Shown in pieces: positions 10,806 through 21,476 of a DNA stretch of 64,000 nt. The stretch is from Ophiobolus disseminans (lineage: Eukaryota; Ascomycota; Dothideomycetes; Pleosporales; Phaeosphaeriaceae). The stretch covers positions 655,766-719,765 of the forward strand of contig MU006218.1 of NCBI GenBank assembly GCA_010093685.1, read 5' to 3'. The notes beneath the pieces were generated by a model that was not told the DNA's origin, made no database searches, and was given only the letters and a program-made list of their open reading frames with translations. Both the position numbers and the translations under genes were made by a program. The first letter of the stretch is position 1. Each line of letters starts with the position of its first letter.

Positions 10806-11300
10806 ATGACTACTTCTCAGCGCCTCGCAGATCTAGAAGCCCAAGCCTTTGCCAACACGGCTCTGATCCAGGAACTCAGTGCGTCAAACAGCCAACTGAC
10901 AGCGGAAAGTCTACAGCAGCAAGATCTCATAGCGCGGTATGAAAGCGACTTCGCCAGTGACAATGGCTTCCCCAGTGCCGACGACTCTGCAGCGCTACAA
11001 CCAACATCAACGAACCACTGCTTTCCTTCGCCAGGTATCTTGCCGACGCCTTTCTACATCGCAGCGCGTACGGCTCCATCACTAAGAATGTCGTTTGTAG
11101 TGCCAGGTTTCAAGAGTGAGACGCTGGAGTACCAGGTTGCGGTCGTTGATTTGGCGTTCCTGGTGGAGAGAACGCTCGCGAAGAGGGGCTTTAGGCACGA
11201 AACAGTGCAGAAAGGAGTGTTGGATTTCATGGAGGTGCCTTTGATAAAGGTGAACTGGAAGGGGAGGGAGGGAGAGATTGGAAATCTGCTGAAGCCATAG
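10806..11300 (+). CDS. Hypothetical protein with N-terminal coiled coil
   Basis: A single-exon frame of 164 aa from ATG 10806. The first 45 residues (LADLEAQAFANTALIQELSA and following) form a likely coiled coil. A Ser/Pro-rich middle follows, and the C-terminal 70 residues look folded (VVDLAFLVERTLAKRGFRHE). No known family was recognised. It lies tail to tail with TPC1, 125 nt apart. It is judged real mainly from its length and sequence texture. Confidence 0.5.
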   Translation: MTTSQRLADLEAQAFANTALIQELSASNSQLTAESLQQQDLIARYESDFASDNGFPSADDSAALQPTSTNHCFPSPGILPTPFYIAARTAPSLRMSFVVPGFKSETLEYQVAVVDLAFLVERTLAKRGFRHETVQKGVLDFMEVPLIKVNWKGREGEIGNLLKP

Positions 11301-11425
11301 GTTGACGCTGGCGATGTCATGAGAGCCACATGCCTACACCATGCAGCCTTCGCAGGTTCGACTTCTTGAATATTGCTATCTAATGATGCTTGAAATCTCT
11401 TTATCAGCTCAGAGGACATGTAGCT

Positions 11426-12510
11426 TCAATCTCCTTTGTGCTCTTCGTCGTAGGCCAGCATAAGTCCCATTACCTGCTCATACGTCCACATTGTAACGGC
11501 GCTTGCCGGCGCAGCCTTGAGTAGACTGACCGTCAAGCCACGATACATGCCACGCCTTCCCTCGTGTTTCCAGATGTGATTCAAAGTCATGAGGACGCCC
11601 GTGTACGTGGGTATGTTTCGATGTACGTATCGCGCTCGATGTGGACCCTGTACTTGGAGCCGCTTGCGCGTGGTGTCGAGAGGGTAGACAGCGGTCTTCG
11701 AGAGCACACTTGCGACAATGCCAGCGACAGCATCGGAGGATCCATGGGGTAGGAGTAGCGGATAGTTTGCCATGATGGGTTTTAGTTGTTCGTAGCTAGC
11801 GAAGAACAAGCCCATGTACGGAACAATTTGGCTAACGCCCGCTCCGAGGCCGCGGAAGAAGCCCGTCGGACCTTCATGTTGCGCAATGCTCCTCACAGAC
11901 GCCAGTATGGACGTGTATACGCGATCGTTTCCCTGGGCAGCGAAACGCGTGCGCAGAAGATCGAGGGGGTATGTGACGGTCGTGGCAGCGGCACCAGCAG
12001 CTGCGCCACTGATGAAGGAGGCTGCGGAACTCGGAAGCTCATATGGTGGTGGGATAGTCTCCAGCAAATGCGATATGCTTGTATAGGCTGAGAACTGCAC
12101 GCTGCCGTATGTCAAGTACAGCAGCTCAGCGGGTATATTGCCCTTCCAAAGGCCTGTGAGACCCTCTTCGTGCAGTATCCGCTTGAGGGTACCCAGCGTG
12201 CCCTTGTATACGGGTCCATTCAGGTTGCGATAGCTCGAGGGTTCAGACAAGGAGTGTATCTGAAGCTGTAGGCGGATTTTGATGACATCCAGCGGGGCTA
12301 TCACGAAGCTGTCACAGAGTCAATATCGCAAGCAGCACACCATAGATAAGAGTTGCATACCGCGAGACCAGTCCTGCCACCGCACCTGCAACCACCACCT
12401 GTCGCTGGGAGCCCTAAATAACCAAGAAATTAGCCTTCGTTCCCCACGTGTTGGAAGCTTTGGCGTTGGATGCTTACCTCATGCTTGAGCTGTGCGACGC
12501 TCGCAGACAT
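11426..12510 (-). CDS. TPC1: Mitochondrial thiamine pyrophosphate carrier
   Basis: Exons on the minus strand are 12510-12478, 12413-12361 and 12308-11426, with introns of 64 and 52 nt (phases 0 and 2), giving 322 aa, the usual TPC1 length. It belongs to the mitochondrial carrier family (SLC25): three repeats of about 100 residues, each with a P-x-D/E-x-x-K/R signature, seen as APLDVIKIRLQL, YPLDLLRTRFAAQG and YPLDTTRKRLQVQG. The start MSASVAQLKHEGSQRQVVVA and GAVAGLVSR lead into helix 1. The family member imports thiamine pyrophosphate across the inner mitochondrial membrane for pyruvate and 2-oxoglutarate dehydrogenases. Assignment to TPC1 rather than another SLC25 member rests on overall sequence recognition. 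It diverges from the dioxygenase gene, sharing a 236-bp promoter region. Confidence 0.9.
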
Positions 12511-12746
12511 GCGCCCAGGGCGTCAATTAACAACAACACACACGTGCCGCGATACCGCCCGCTACACCAACTGCCGAGGGCGTGGTATAAAAAGGAGCTA
12601 TCGCGATGCCCCGGAGAAATGGCCAGAATGTGGACGCTGGCGACCTCGGTCTCGGGTCAAAGTTTCCAAGTCGTTCGGCTTTTGAAAAGGAAAGGTAACC
12701 CCGCGGCTCTGCTCCTCGATCCAGAACCGACCACCAGCTGCACGTC
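12511..12746. promoter_or_regulatory. Shared divergent promoter, TPC1 and dioxygenase gene
   Basis: 236 bp separate the two start codons. A TATA-like TATAAAAAGG lies at 12586-12595, oriented towards the dioxygenase gene about 150 nt upstream of its ATG. A palindromic CACGTG E-box lies at 12541-12546. Function is inferred from position only. Confidence 0.45.
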
Positions 12747-14252
12747 ATGTCCCTGAACATCACCACCAAACTTCCTTTTCGCGCTGTTTCTTCAAGGACT
12801 GTTGTGCGGTGTTGCAATAGTAATTCTTCCAGGCAAAAGCGACAGTTTTCATTCAAGCAGTTCTGGAGCAGGTCTCCTGCTGCTGCAAACTACGCCAATT
12901 GGACGCGGGACACCCAAGGCCCTACCCGAGCGACCAAAGCGGAAGAAAAGGCACAACAAGACCTGGAGTTAAAACAAAGACAAGAGCAGGAGCTTCTGGT
13001 TCATGATGAATCCAACATCGGTCAAATCGATGGGAAACCTGCGAGGAACATTGCGGTGAACATAGATGGAGAGCACAAGTTGTTCGACGCAGTCTTCCTG
13101 CGAGACAGTTGCACATGCCCGCAATGCATGGATCCGTACAGCAACCAAAAAGTCTTTCAAACTTCAGACATTCCGGCCGACTTGGAAGGAAGCTGTAAGA
13201 CTGTAGTCGACGAGGAGAAGGGTCTGTCGATTGAGCTCGAGTGGAGCAGTGACGTCAGGGGCTACGGGCCAGACCATCGCACAAGGCACTCCATCGAATG
13301 GCTGCAACGAGCGGTTCACACAGAGGTCGACCTGAGAGGAGGCTCGAGACACGATGATAAAGTCCTTTGGGACAATAAGCGCATTACCAAGGATAATAAG
13401 TGGGTCGACTACAACGAATACATGTCACAGGACGAGACACTCTTCGATGCCCTCACCCACCTCAACAGATACGGCCTGCTCTTCTTAAAGAATGTCCCTG
13501 ATTCTGAAGAGTCGGTTGTTCAACTCGCATCCCGAATTGGCAACCTGAAAGATACTTTCTACGGCCGCACATGGGACGTTCGGTCAAAACCCAAGGCCGA
13601 AAACATCGCCTACACACCCCAATTCTTGGGCTTGCACATGGATCTACTATATACGTCTAACCCACCACATCTTCAACTACTCCACTCGCTACGCGCACGG
13701 ACACCTGGAGGCGAATCGTTCTTTAGCGACTCCTTCAACGCGGCGTGCCAACTGCAGCGACGGTCCGCAGGCCAGTTCCGGACCCTCTCCACCTTCCCAG
13801 TAACATACCATTACCACCATCCAACACACCACTACCACTTCACCCGGCCAGTAATCGATCTCTATCCGTGCTCGAAGTACAGCGAACCCACCAACACCGC
13901 TATCCGCCGCGTAAATTGGTCGCCACCCTTTCAAGCCCCATTTGAAGCGCGCATCGGCAGCAACAACGCCACATCTTTACGTTCATTCGTCGCTGCCGCA
14001 CATGCCTACGAGAAGCTCTTGAGCAGCGAAGAGAACTTGTACGAGTACAGACTCAATGAAGGGGAGTGCGTCATTTTCGATAATCGCCGCGTGCTGCACG
14101 CACGGAAGGCTTTCGATGCAACCAAGGGTGAGCGGTGGCTGAAAGGCGCGTATGTGGATGACGATGTGTTCTTTTCGAAGTTACGGGTTTTGGAGGAGAG
14201 GTTCCATGGGAAATGGATGGCTGAGGGTGTTGTTAGACATGCTGTTAAATAG
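12747..14252 (+). CDS. Gamma-butyrobetaine / trimethyllysine dioxygenase-like enzyme
   Basis: A single exon of 501 aa from ATG 12747. The N-terminus is basic and Ser-rich without acids, consistent with a mitochondrial presequence. Residues about 95-195 form a GBBH-like N-terminal domain with a Cys cluster (RDSCTCPQC) that binds zinc in family members. The C-terminal part is a TauD/TfdA-type Fe(II)/2-oxoglutarate dioxygenase: the HxD pair is His297/Asp299 in FLGLHMDLLYT and the distal His is in NRRVLHARKAF. Family enzymes hydroxylate gamma-butyrobetaine or trimethyllysine in carnitine synthesis; which substrate applies here cannot be told from sequence. All three metal ligands are present, so it should be active. 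Confidence 0.85.
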   Translation: MSLNITTKLPFRAVSSRTVVRCCNSNSSRQKRQFSFKQFWSRSPAAANYANWTRDTQGPTRATKAEEKAQQDLELKQRQEQELLVHDESNIGQIDGKPARNIAVNIDGEHKLFDAVFLRDSCTCPQCMDPYSNQKVFQTSDIPADLEGSCKTVVDEEKGLSIELEWSSDVRGYGPDHRTRHSIEWLQRAVHTEVDLRGGSRHDDKVLWDNKRITKDNKWVDYNEYMSQDETLFDALTHLNRYGLLFLKNVPDSEESVVQLASRIGNLKDTFYGRTWDVRSKPKAENIAYTPQFLGLHMDLLYTSNPPHLQLLHSLRARTPGGESFFSDSFNAACQLQRRSAGQFRTLSTFPVTYHYHHPTHHYHFTRPVIDLYPCSKYSEPTNTAIRRVNWSPPFQAPFEARIGSNNATSLRSFVAAAHAYEKLLSSEENLYEYRLNEGECVIFDNRRVLHARKAFDATKGERWLKGAYVDDDVFFSKLRVLEERFHGKWMAEGVVRHAVK

Positions 14253-14469
14253 AGGTGGTTGTATGTAACGAGTAGAAGGTGGTATCGCTGGATGTTAATA
14301 TTCGTGGCTTGGTTTTCCGATCAAGACACTTGCGCGAACCGGTACAGACACGAACTTGAGCGCTTCACTAGAAGAACGTGGAACAAACAGTAGTTGGTCG
14401 AACAGGCTTGATTGTGCATGTACCCAGGTACCATGAATCCCACTTCCACAACGAGCCAAGTGTGTCCCC

Positions 14470-14700
14470 TTCTTCCCAACGAATCAGCAAATCACCAAAC
14501 CAGCCCTTTCGGCTTGTATAAATCTGACTCCTCCCCCTTCCCCAACTGTCGAACTTCGTACACAGCTTCCGGAGGGGCCCATACGCTCAGAACGTCTGAG
14601 TGATTCGACAAAGACCAGTGATGACAGTGAACCGTCGGGATACCCGAGGTCGCGAATCTGAGGTCAGAACCGGGATGGCTCGTGTGCTTGTGGGTGTTCG
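14470..14700. repeat. Diverged noncoding repeat, copy A
   Basis: This stretch aligns by eye at roughly 70 percent to 32965-33185 in the same orientation. Shared landmarks in order are CTTCCCAACGA, a TATA-like TGTATAAA (14515 and 33016), GATTCG followed by AAGACC and GTGATGAC, then GAGGTCGCGAATCTGAGGTC against GAGGTTGCAAAGCTGAGGTC. Neither copy has a credible gene. Confidence 0.55.
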
Positions 14701-14814
14701 CGCAAGTGCTACGGTATGGGTCATTTCAAGGCGGCGCTTACGGATCTGAATGTTACCAGCTAGGATTTTGGTTGATAGATACAGGTGCAATTATTCGACA
14801 TGTCTCACCAAAAG

Positions 14815-15529
14815 TCATTCATCTGTGATCTCCATCCTGTTCTTATCGATAATACGGGGTTTCAACTGAACCCCACCACCTTCAAGTATCCATGTCTCCA
14901 CTTTGACACGGTCTTTATACAACACCCAGGAGTTTCGAGTCCAGGCCTCGGGACACGGGGAGTAAAACTCCAAGAGCACAGATTGTACGTTCGGAAGAAA
15001 GTCCTTGAAATTTGCACCCTGCTCTACCACCTCCGTGTTGTACCTTATGCTTTGGGCTAAGTCGTAATTCCAGCAAGTACACAAGGGTAGATTCTTGATG
15101 GCTGCACGTTGTGTCGATGTGAAGTGGAGTCGAATGTCCAGGAAGTCCGTGACGCATTTGAATCCGAACTTTGTCAGTTGATATGGCAGGAGCTCGGCCT
15201 CGTAGTGGATTTGACGGCATGTTCTCAATAGAGCAACTCGGCGTTGGCCTTAGTCGGGCTTGGCGTTGTGCATCATTGTGCACGGAAGACATGCCTTGTA
15301 GTTGTCGAACGTGTACACCCCCTGGTCGAAAATGGAGGCAAATATTTTGTTCCGGATTTCGTCGGGAAGACGGAGGAGTGGCGATTGCATGGAGTTGCGA
15401 TGTATCCTAAGATTGCTTAGCAAAGAACGCAAAACCCCCAGAAAGTGCAGCCTACATTGCAGATTTGTAATCTGTGTCTTCATCGTGCTCAAGTTCATTG
15501 TCGCCAGACTTGATTGACAGATTGGGCAT
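14815..15529 (-). pseudogene. 2EXR-domain pseudogene, copy 5 (in-frame TAA)
   Basis: Minus-strand exons are 15529-15456 and 15406-14815 with a 49-nt phase-2 intron (AT|GTAGGC...CTTAG|G). The leader is acidic (MPNLSIKSGDNELEHDEDTD). The body begins QSPLLRLPDEIRNKIFASIF. A single in-frame TAA at 15252-15250 lies in the variable loop; the frame then continues intact with LLRTCRQIHYEAELLPY, the helix after it and the C-terminal W-I-L-x-G-G box to 14815. Everything except one codon is preserved, so this is a recent lesion, a truncated 92-residue product, or a sequencing error. Confidence 0.75.
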
Positions 15530-15705
15530 GTCGTTCTGTTGGCTCTTCCTTGTCAATGAAGCGTCGAGAGTTCAGGTTTTTGATTGTGCTGAGTGAATAG
15601 TGAAGAGTTGGGTGAGTGGAGTCAAGGGAGAGCACAGCGAGTTTTTTGCGCGTTACAGAAGGCGCAAACAGGGTTTAGGTCCTGGGGCCCCACCTGCAAA
15701 CGACT

Positions 15706-16162
15706 TTAGTCCAATTTGGCAGTTTCGATAGACTCACCAGAGGTCAATTGGCCCGTGAGTTTAATTTCAGCAGCCACAGCAGACTGGACTAGCGTGCAAT
15801 GACGCAAGGTGTTTGTGCCAATAACGGCTTTTGCTTTATACATTGATGCTGATTTCCTGCTCAAGATAACCCAGTCGTCACTCGCACACATTTCAAACCC
15901 GTACGAAAACGCTGTTGAGCCTTTAAAACCACTGAAGGCGCACAGTGCTTGCCACAAAATAAGCTGGAATGTTTCATGTGCAGCTGGGGACATTTGCGTG
16001 AACTGATTTTGCTTTCCTACATGAACTAAATGCCCGAAAAATCGAATGGAAGCTACTTCCATCGTACCAGCGGCTAGCCCGACCTTGCGATTGTATCCAA
16101 TAACGATTTCCGATGAACTAATAGCCCCATTAGATTTCGAGCCGATGGAAATTGAGGTTGAC
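15706..16162 (-). CDS. Orphan ORF between 2EXR copies
   Basis: A minus-strand open frame from ATG 16162 (or ATG 16191) to 15706, about 151-161 aa, overlaps the last codons of copy 6 in another frame. It has mixed, protein-like composition (ETFQLILWQALCAFSGFKG) with no low complexity and no recognised domain. It lies where the 3' UTR of copy 6 would be. It may be chance or a lineage-specific gene. Confidence 0.3.
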
Positions 16163-16929
16163 ATTTTCCAGACTTGCAGCAGAAGTACCATTTCGAGTAT
16201 AGTGAAACCATCCTCCTTGGAACTCCACCCGCCTCTTGCCCTCCGCGCCAGAGCAAAGCCACTGCTCCATTGGCAACAACTGCTCCATCATAACAGCTCT
16301 GATCCAGTCCATGTTTGTGAATACGTGCTTGTGTGGAGTCGGTTGATACTCGATGACCAGATGCTTCACCCTTGGAAACATGTCATTGAAAGCTATGTCT
16401 TTCGAACTCAAGGAATCGATCAAGGTGGTAGCAAGCCCTCGGAACACATCGTAAAACCGAAACATGAGATGCAGGCTCGTGATTGCTTGCCGTTGCGTCA
16501 TAGTCATTGTGCTCAGCATTCCTTCAAACACATGAAGGGCATCGCATCGGAACGTGTTTAGAGCGAAGGGCAAGAGCGCAGTGTCGTGATGAGTTTTCTT
16601 GCATACGCTGAGGATGCTGAGGTTTCGCAAGTTTGGGCCTTGACTTCCGATGATCAATGGAGCGGGGAAGTAGAGACCCGGCGAGTAGTGGTAGAACAAG
16701 TACGTGCCGTCATACAGCACATACCCGTAAATTTGATTAAGAATTTCTCCTGGCAAGCGAAGGAAGGGTGAATGCGTCCTGTTATGATTTTCTCTGAAAA
16801 TTGTAATCAGTTTCGTGCGGACATAGTTCAAGAGGCGTATACGAACCTTTCGGTTGCTAGTGCTGCAGTTCTGTCACTGACGCTGGAGCCACCAGTGATC
16901 GTGCCAACCGAATGCCCGAATAGTGCCAT
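16130..16929 (-). CDS. 2EXR-domain protein, copy 6
   Basis: Exons are 16929-16847 and 16793-16130; the 53-nt phase-2 intron (AG|GTTCGT...TTTCAG|A) gives 248 aa. The leader MALFGHSVGTITGGSS is related to the leader of copy 7 (MALFEGSCG), evidence of tandem duplication. The body starts HSPFLRLPGEILNQIYGYVL, then a 40-residue loop, SVCKKTHHDTALLPFALNTF, the MTQRQAITSL helix and the C-terminal box MEQWLCSGAEGKRRVEF. All family landmarks are present and the frame is open. Function unknown. Confidence 0.75.
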
Positions 16930-17062
16930 CGTATGAATTCGAGAGGTGTAATGTGGTATGAAGAGAGCGAAAATATGATTCTTGTAACGAGAAAGATTTT
17001 CCGCACATATCCCCGCTTGGTGTGACAGGCACTGGTTTTGGCAACCATGGATCCGTCTCTCA

Positions 17063-17757
17063 TCACCACGCGGATTCCCAAATAATCTGCAACTTCTCCT
17101 CTTTTTCGCTCTGTAGCCATGTTCCAAGCAATTCGACAAACTTCTTATAATTATCAATAGTATCTTGTGAGATCGTTGGCGGTATTCTCTGGCAATGGAC
17201 TGTCACTTGCTGGATACCCGGTAGGAATGACAAGAGTGACCTGGTCTCAAAATGAGAGCTCAGATTGAGGTACTGTGCATGACTATCCCGCATTTGGGAG
17301 GGGGTAATCCACATCAGACTCCTTATAGCCTGCCTTTGTGCTACGCTTAGACGGGAGCATTTCTGTTCAAGTCCCAGTAGATATCGGCACTGTAGCGGGT
17401 TGATACTGAAGGGCAGGAGTGCGGTCTCATGATGTGTTCGACGGCAGACATATAGGCGTGAAAAGGTCTTCGGGTTTTTGCGTATCAGCCACAGGCCTCG
17501 ACCGTCTGTCCTGAGGAGTAAACGGTTGGGCTCTCGCTCTCTGAATACGTATGCATAGATACGGTTTCTGATCTCGGCAGGTAGACGCAGCAATCGCGAC
17601 TCGCAATCGTTTCTTTCGGTACCCTAACCCAAATTAGCTATCACGAAGTACAGGTAGCGAAGAAAGTGGCTTCAGCATACACTGAGGCATGAACAGTTTC
17701 GGCAGAGTTTTGACTCTCATTGTCTCTTCTTCCACAACTACCTTCGAACAGTGCCAT
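17063..17757 (-). CDS. 2EXR-domain protein, copy 7
   Basis: Exons are 17757-17683 and 17623-17063; the 59-nt intron (GTGTAT...GTTAG) is phase 0 here instead of the family's phase 2. The product is 211 aa. The body starts SRLLRLPAEIRNRIYAYVFR, then YVCRRTHHETALLPFSINPL, SVAQRQAIRSL, a FLPGIQQVTVHCQ strand and the C-terminal box LGTWLQSEKEEKLQIIWE. It is intact and a good reference copy for the family layout. It sits 133 nt upstream of copy 6. Confidence 0.75.
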
Positions 17758-18079
17758 TCCTGGGTACCTAGGTAGCGTAAAAGTGAGGTGAGTCGAGGGA
17801 CACACGGGCAGCTGTTGAAAATTTGGGTGCTGTAGATTTAAATAGTGACCAGACTTGGCGCTCGCGCGATAGTGGGGCCCGGTATGTGTTACGTGATTGT
17901 CGTGGTGTAGTATGTGCAAGAAAATTAGGGACGCTGTGTTGCGTTTGCGAGTAGCAGGCTAAACTCGCAATCAGCTGCCCACTCACTCTCACTATTCATA
18001 TTCCTAAAGAAGCAAATTACAACGCACTCTCAGGATACCGCGACGTAAGGTATACTTGTAGTGCAGCGCCCATGTATAC

Positions 18080-18885
18080 CTAGGTATGAGCCTTTTGCAG
18101 CTGCGCAGGTGTCTTCCAACTTTCTCGAGGCCACGGACCCTCCCACGTAATCTGTAGCCTCTCATTATCCCCCCTATTCAACCATGCTCGCAGTCGATTC
18201 CTATAACGTACCACCGCGCGCGTATCTCTCCATGTTTGCGCAAGGTGCACTACTACATGTCGGACGCCCGGCAGCAATGTAGAAAATGGATCTTCACTCG
18301 GCGCAAACACTTGGAGCTTGTAAATCTGGAAGATATTGGTCACCAGGTGAAAGACTGTAATTCCTGAGCGCTGAATTGTATTAAAAAGTGAAGGTAGGTG
18401 CGCAAGAACGAGGAGCGAGTTGCAACGGAACGCGTTCAGTACGAACGGTAGCAGCGAAGTTTCGTGGTGGATCCTGCGGCACACTCGGACGAGAGAAAAA
18501 TTTCTCCGCTCACGGCGTGACATTGGTACCTTGACCACTGTGTGTGTGCCGTCGCATAAGAGACTGGGTTCGTGTTTTGCAAATGTGTAAGGGCGGCTAG
18601 CGGTGAAAAGATGCCAGTATATCTGGTTGCGAAGTTCGGCAGGCAGAAGAAGGAACGGGGACTCGCGGTCGTTGGTTGCGGTGCTGTGCTGTGATCAGTG
18701 ATTTGAGTACATTCAGGAACCATGCTAACTTACGCTGCAGTAGCAACATGGGCTTCATGATTTTTGGCCAGGCTGGTCGACGATGATTGCTGGAAGGGAA
18801 CCGCACGACGATTATCTCCGTCGCTGAAATTTGTGGCGGCCCTGCCTTTTCGTCGAGACTTGTGCGGTTTCTTGCGTAGCGCCAT
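18080..18885 (-). CDS. 2EXR-domain protein, copy 8
   Basis: Exons are 18885-18734 and 18683-18080; the 50-nt phase-2 intron (GC|GTAAGT...CACAG|C) gives 251 aa. The acceptor is the second of two tandem CACAG sites; only that one keeps frame. The leader is long (50 residues) and basic at its start (MALRKKPHKSRRKGR), possibly a nuclear localisation sequence. The body starts ESPFLLLPAELRNQIYWHLF, then RVCRRIHHETSLLPFVLNAF and the C-terminal box LRAWLNRGDNERLQITWEG. Intact. Confidence 0.75.
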
Positions 18886-19114
18886 GTCGATGACGCGATT
18901 TGTTGCAGGCGCACGGCTGGTTAAGTTTCAGGTGGAGATAACGAATAGTTCTGTGGTGCATTCTTTAGATTCATATGCCATCGCAGCGTAGTTATACTTC
19001 ACTTAGTCAAGGAGTATGGCAGATGCGTAAGGGTGTTGTGGGTGCTTCTGCCTAGGGAGATGATTGGATGCCTGGATGCCTGGGTGCGCCAAACCACGTC
19101 GGTCGTGTACCGCC

Positions 19115-19870
19115 TCAAGCATCACCACGCTTCAAAACCCACCTTCCGGCCCATACAACCTTTACCTTTTTCTTAGCTGGACCCCGTATCCATCTCTTCA
19201 CCGGTTGTTTAAACCTACCAATCAATTGGTTGTGCGATTGCCGGCCGGACCTCGACCTCGATAGAAGACAATTTCGCCAAGGCTGTTCCACGAGTTCCAC
19301 TGCCACATGCTGGACGTTTGGAAAGATCGAAGATAGCGACGCGGATTTTGGTGCAACACCTTCCAAGAGCTGCATCAAACGCCCGGTCCACCCTTCCTCA
19401 GAATGAGCTGCCATGCGGAACATCCTAACAGCCTGTCGTTGTTCGATCGTCAGGTGCAGCCGCAGACGCGCGAGCACCAAGAATGAGTTGCATTGTATTG
19501 TGCTGAGGCTGAACGGTAGGAGTGCGGTCTCGAGGTATATTCTGCGACAGACGCGGAGGAGCCGAGGGTCGAACGGCAGACCGCGATGTAGCTCTCAGTC
19601 TTTATTTCCTTTGTGTTTCCTGATGGGAGACCTTCTTCGAGTGAAGTAGAGCGGATTTGGGACAGCCAGGACGAATTCATATACGCGGTTCCTTAGCTCG
19701 CCGGGTAGACGTAGGAGAGGTGAGTCGTGGTCGTTGCGCTCGGTGCTAGAAGGTGAGCGGCTTGCGCGAAGATTTAGCGACGTAGGACCTTCATCAGAGC
19801 TGTTTGAGCTTGATCATCAAATATCTTGATTGCAGTGCCTCGTGCTGAGCGATTAGCCATATCCGCAGGT
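19115..19870 (-). pseudogene. 2EXR-domain pseudogene, copy 9 (in-frame TGA)
   Basis: The minus-strand body from about 19755 reads DSPLLRLPGELRNRVYEFVL, hits an in-frame TGA at 19597-19595 in the variable loop, then continues in the same frame with RVCRRIYLETALLPFSLSTI, TIEQRQAVRMF, a FPNVQHVAVEL strand and the box VKRWIRGPAKKKVKVVW to 19115. The exon 2 acceptor (CTTCTAG) is preserved, but no donor of the right phase follows the likely leader ATG near 19845, so the leader intron also seems damaged. Left boundary of the gene is approximate. Confidence 0.75.
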
Positions 19871-20268
19871 TCATGCCCCACTGGGTTGTTCTTGGGATGA
19901 TGTTTTGAGTGGGTGGAAGTGCGAGGTCGAGCATATATGTAATCTTGTTGACTCATGTCTGCAACCAAATTTATCAAGAAAGATCTTAGTGTATCGTGAT
20001 TCCGAAAGGACACTGTGGCCCACTCTTGACTCATTACAAACAAGCACTCAAAACTTGTCTATCACAAGAGCAACCACAAACCCAAACTCCGTTTTCAGTA
20101 ATAGCTCAAGTTGTTCCCATTAGGGGATTGTAATTGCTGAGTGTCACAACAATCCTGAAGTCTGGATGTCGTCAAAGCGCTAAGCAAACGCTTATGTGGC
20201 ATGATAGATTCGTTCTACCTCCAGTTGACTGAACACTTCCCGATTCATAGTCTACCCCCATTTGCTTA

Positions 20269-20957
20269 TCATGGGATTGGTGCCTCGATAAGGGTCAGTC
20301 GAAGTCCCTCTTTGCTACCTGCAAGAATGCAATGCTTGGTCACAGCGTGGCCATTCTCCCAGATCGAGAACCATGGTATATTAAAACCTAACCGCCACCG
20401 GTATTTAATATCCATGGCGATCAACTGGAGGCTCGGCAATACTTCGTGTAAGGACTTTCCGTGAAAGATCGGCAACGATTCGAAAGCTTTGTCGGGACCA
20501 TTGCGATCTACGTATGTGGCTACTTGGATAGAGTTGATCGCACAGCATTGAGCACGAGTAAGATTGTTTTCGATGTTGCCTAGTATCGATACACGATCGA
20601 AGCAGAACGTGTTAAGCTCGAAGGGCAGCAGAGCAGCATCTTCGTGAATCTGTCGACACACACTCAAAATACTGAGTTCGGGCTTCTCAGAACGTAAAAC
20701 GGGCGCTTGACATAGAATAGTGCCTTGAATTCGAGGGCGGCCCCGTTGCATAGGAGGAAGCCATAGATGATGTTCCTAACCTCGCCCGGAAGACGCAGCA
20801 GTGGAGAAGCGTGGGCATTGCGTGCGGTACTATTGCAAGTGAGCAGGTGACTGTCAAGAGATAGCGCGCTGGCTTACATAGAGACCCGAAGGCTATCGTA
20901 GCTCTCTACCCCAAGGGGGGACCCCTCGGCAAGTAATTTCGCTGAGTTATGTGCCAT
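20269..20957 (-). pseudogene. 2EXR-domain pseudogene, copy 10 (frameshift)
   Basis: Exons are 20957-20878 and 20829-20269 with a 48-nt phase-2 intron (AT|GTAAGC...AATAG|T). The body starts ASPLLRLPGEVRNIIYGFLL in one frame; the rest of the protein (ILSVCRQIHEDAALLPFELN onwards, to 20269) is in another. The switch falls in the variable loop, about 20690-20750; exon length (641 nt total) is not a multiple of three. Splice sites and both halves are otherwise well kept, so the frameshift is recent or a sequence error. Confidence 0.75.
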
Positions 20958-21476
20958 GGTTGAGACTTGTAACTCGAAGGGAGTGGTGGTCGTAGTGAGT
21001 ATCGTAGAAGGGACGGAGTTGAAGCGAAGGAGCATCACCGAGTTGAGGGTGCGCAACGCCTGATCGCCTACAGACAGCATGTGACACGATTTAGTTGTTC
21101 CCTCACCCCCAAACCTGGTAAGCAGCGCGGCAGCTTAGTGACAAACCATGTAAGCTGCAAAGCGAGCTGAGTAGCGTGTGAGGCACCCAGATATTCGTAC
21201 AACTCAGTTTCTACTGTGAAAGACCAGCTACTATGCCCTAGAATGCGACTCGGCATCGAACCGAACTCTGAAGGTTTTGGAGACCAGGCTCCGAGCATCG
21301 CGCCCGGGTTCTCCTTTACGGTGACACGAATGTCTATCGGGGTTTTCCGCAACACATTCTGCTTTGCGACAACTGCTAGCTACAGCGGCCTCTATACCAC
21401 GGCGATAGATGGTGCGAGCATCTCGGGCGGTGTGTTCTTACCACCCATGACTCTGATCATGCAAGCAAGTCCAATA
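20958..21476. other. Intergenic, no gene called
   Basis: 5' flank of copy 10 and 3' flank of the ANCHR-like gene. A minus-strand frame at 21068-21355 (95 codons, no ATG at its start) shows no family signature and was not called. Confidence 0.5.

Noticed and set aside
16046..16561. 171-codon + strand ORF
   Set aside because: It is antisense to 2EXR copy 6, whose frame, intron and motifs are well supported.
21068..21355. 95-codon minus-strand ORF
   Set aside because: No ATG at its start, no family signature, and it lies in the 3' flank of another gene.
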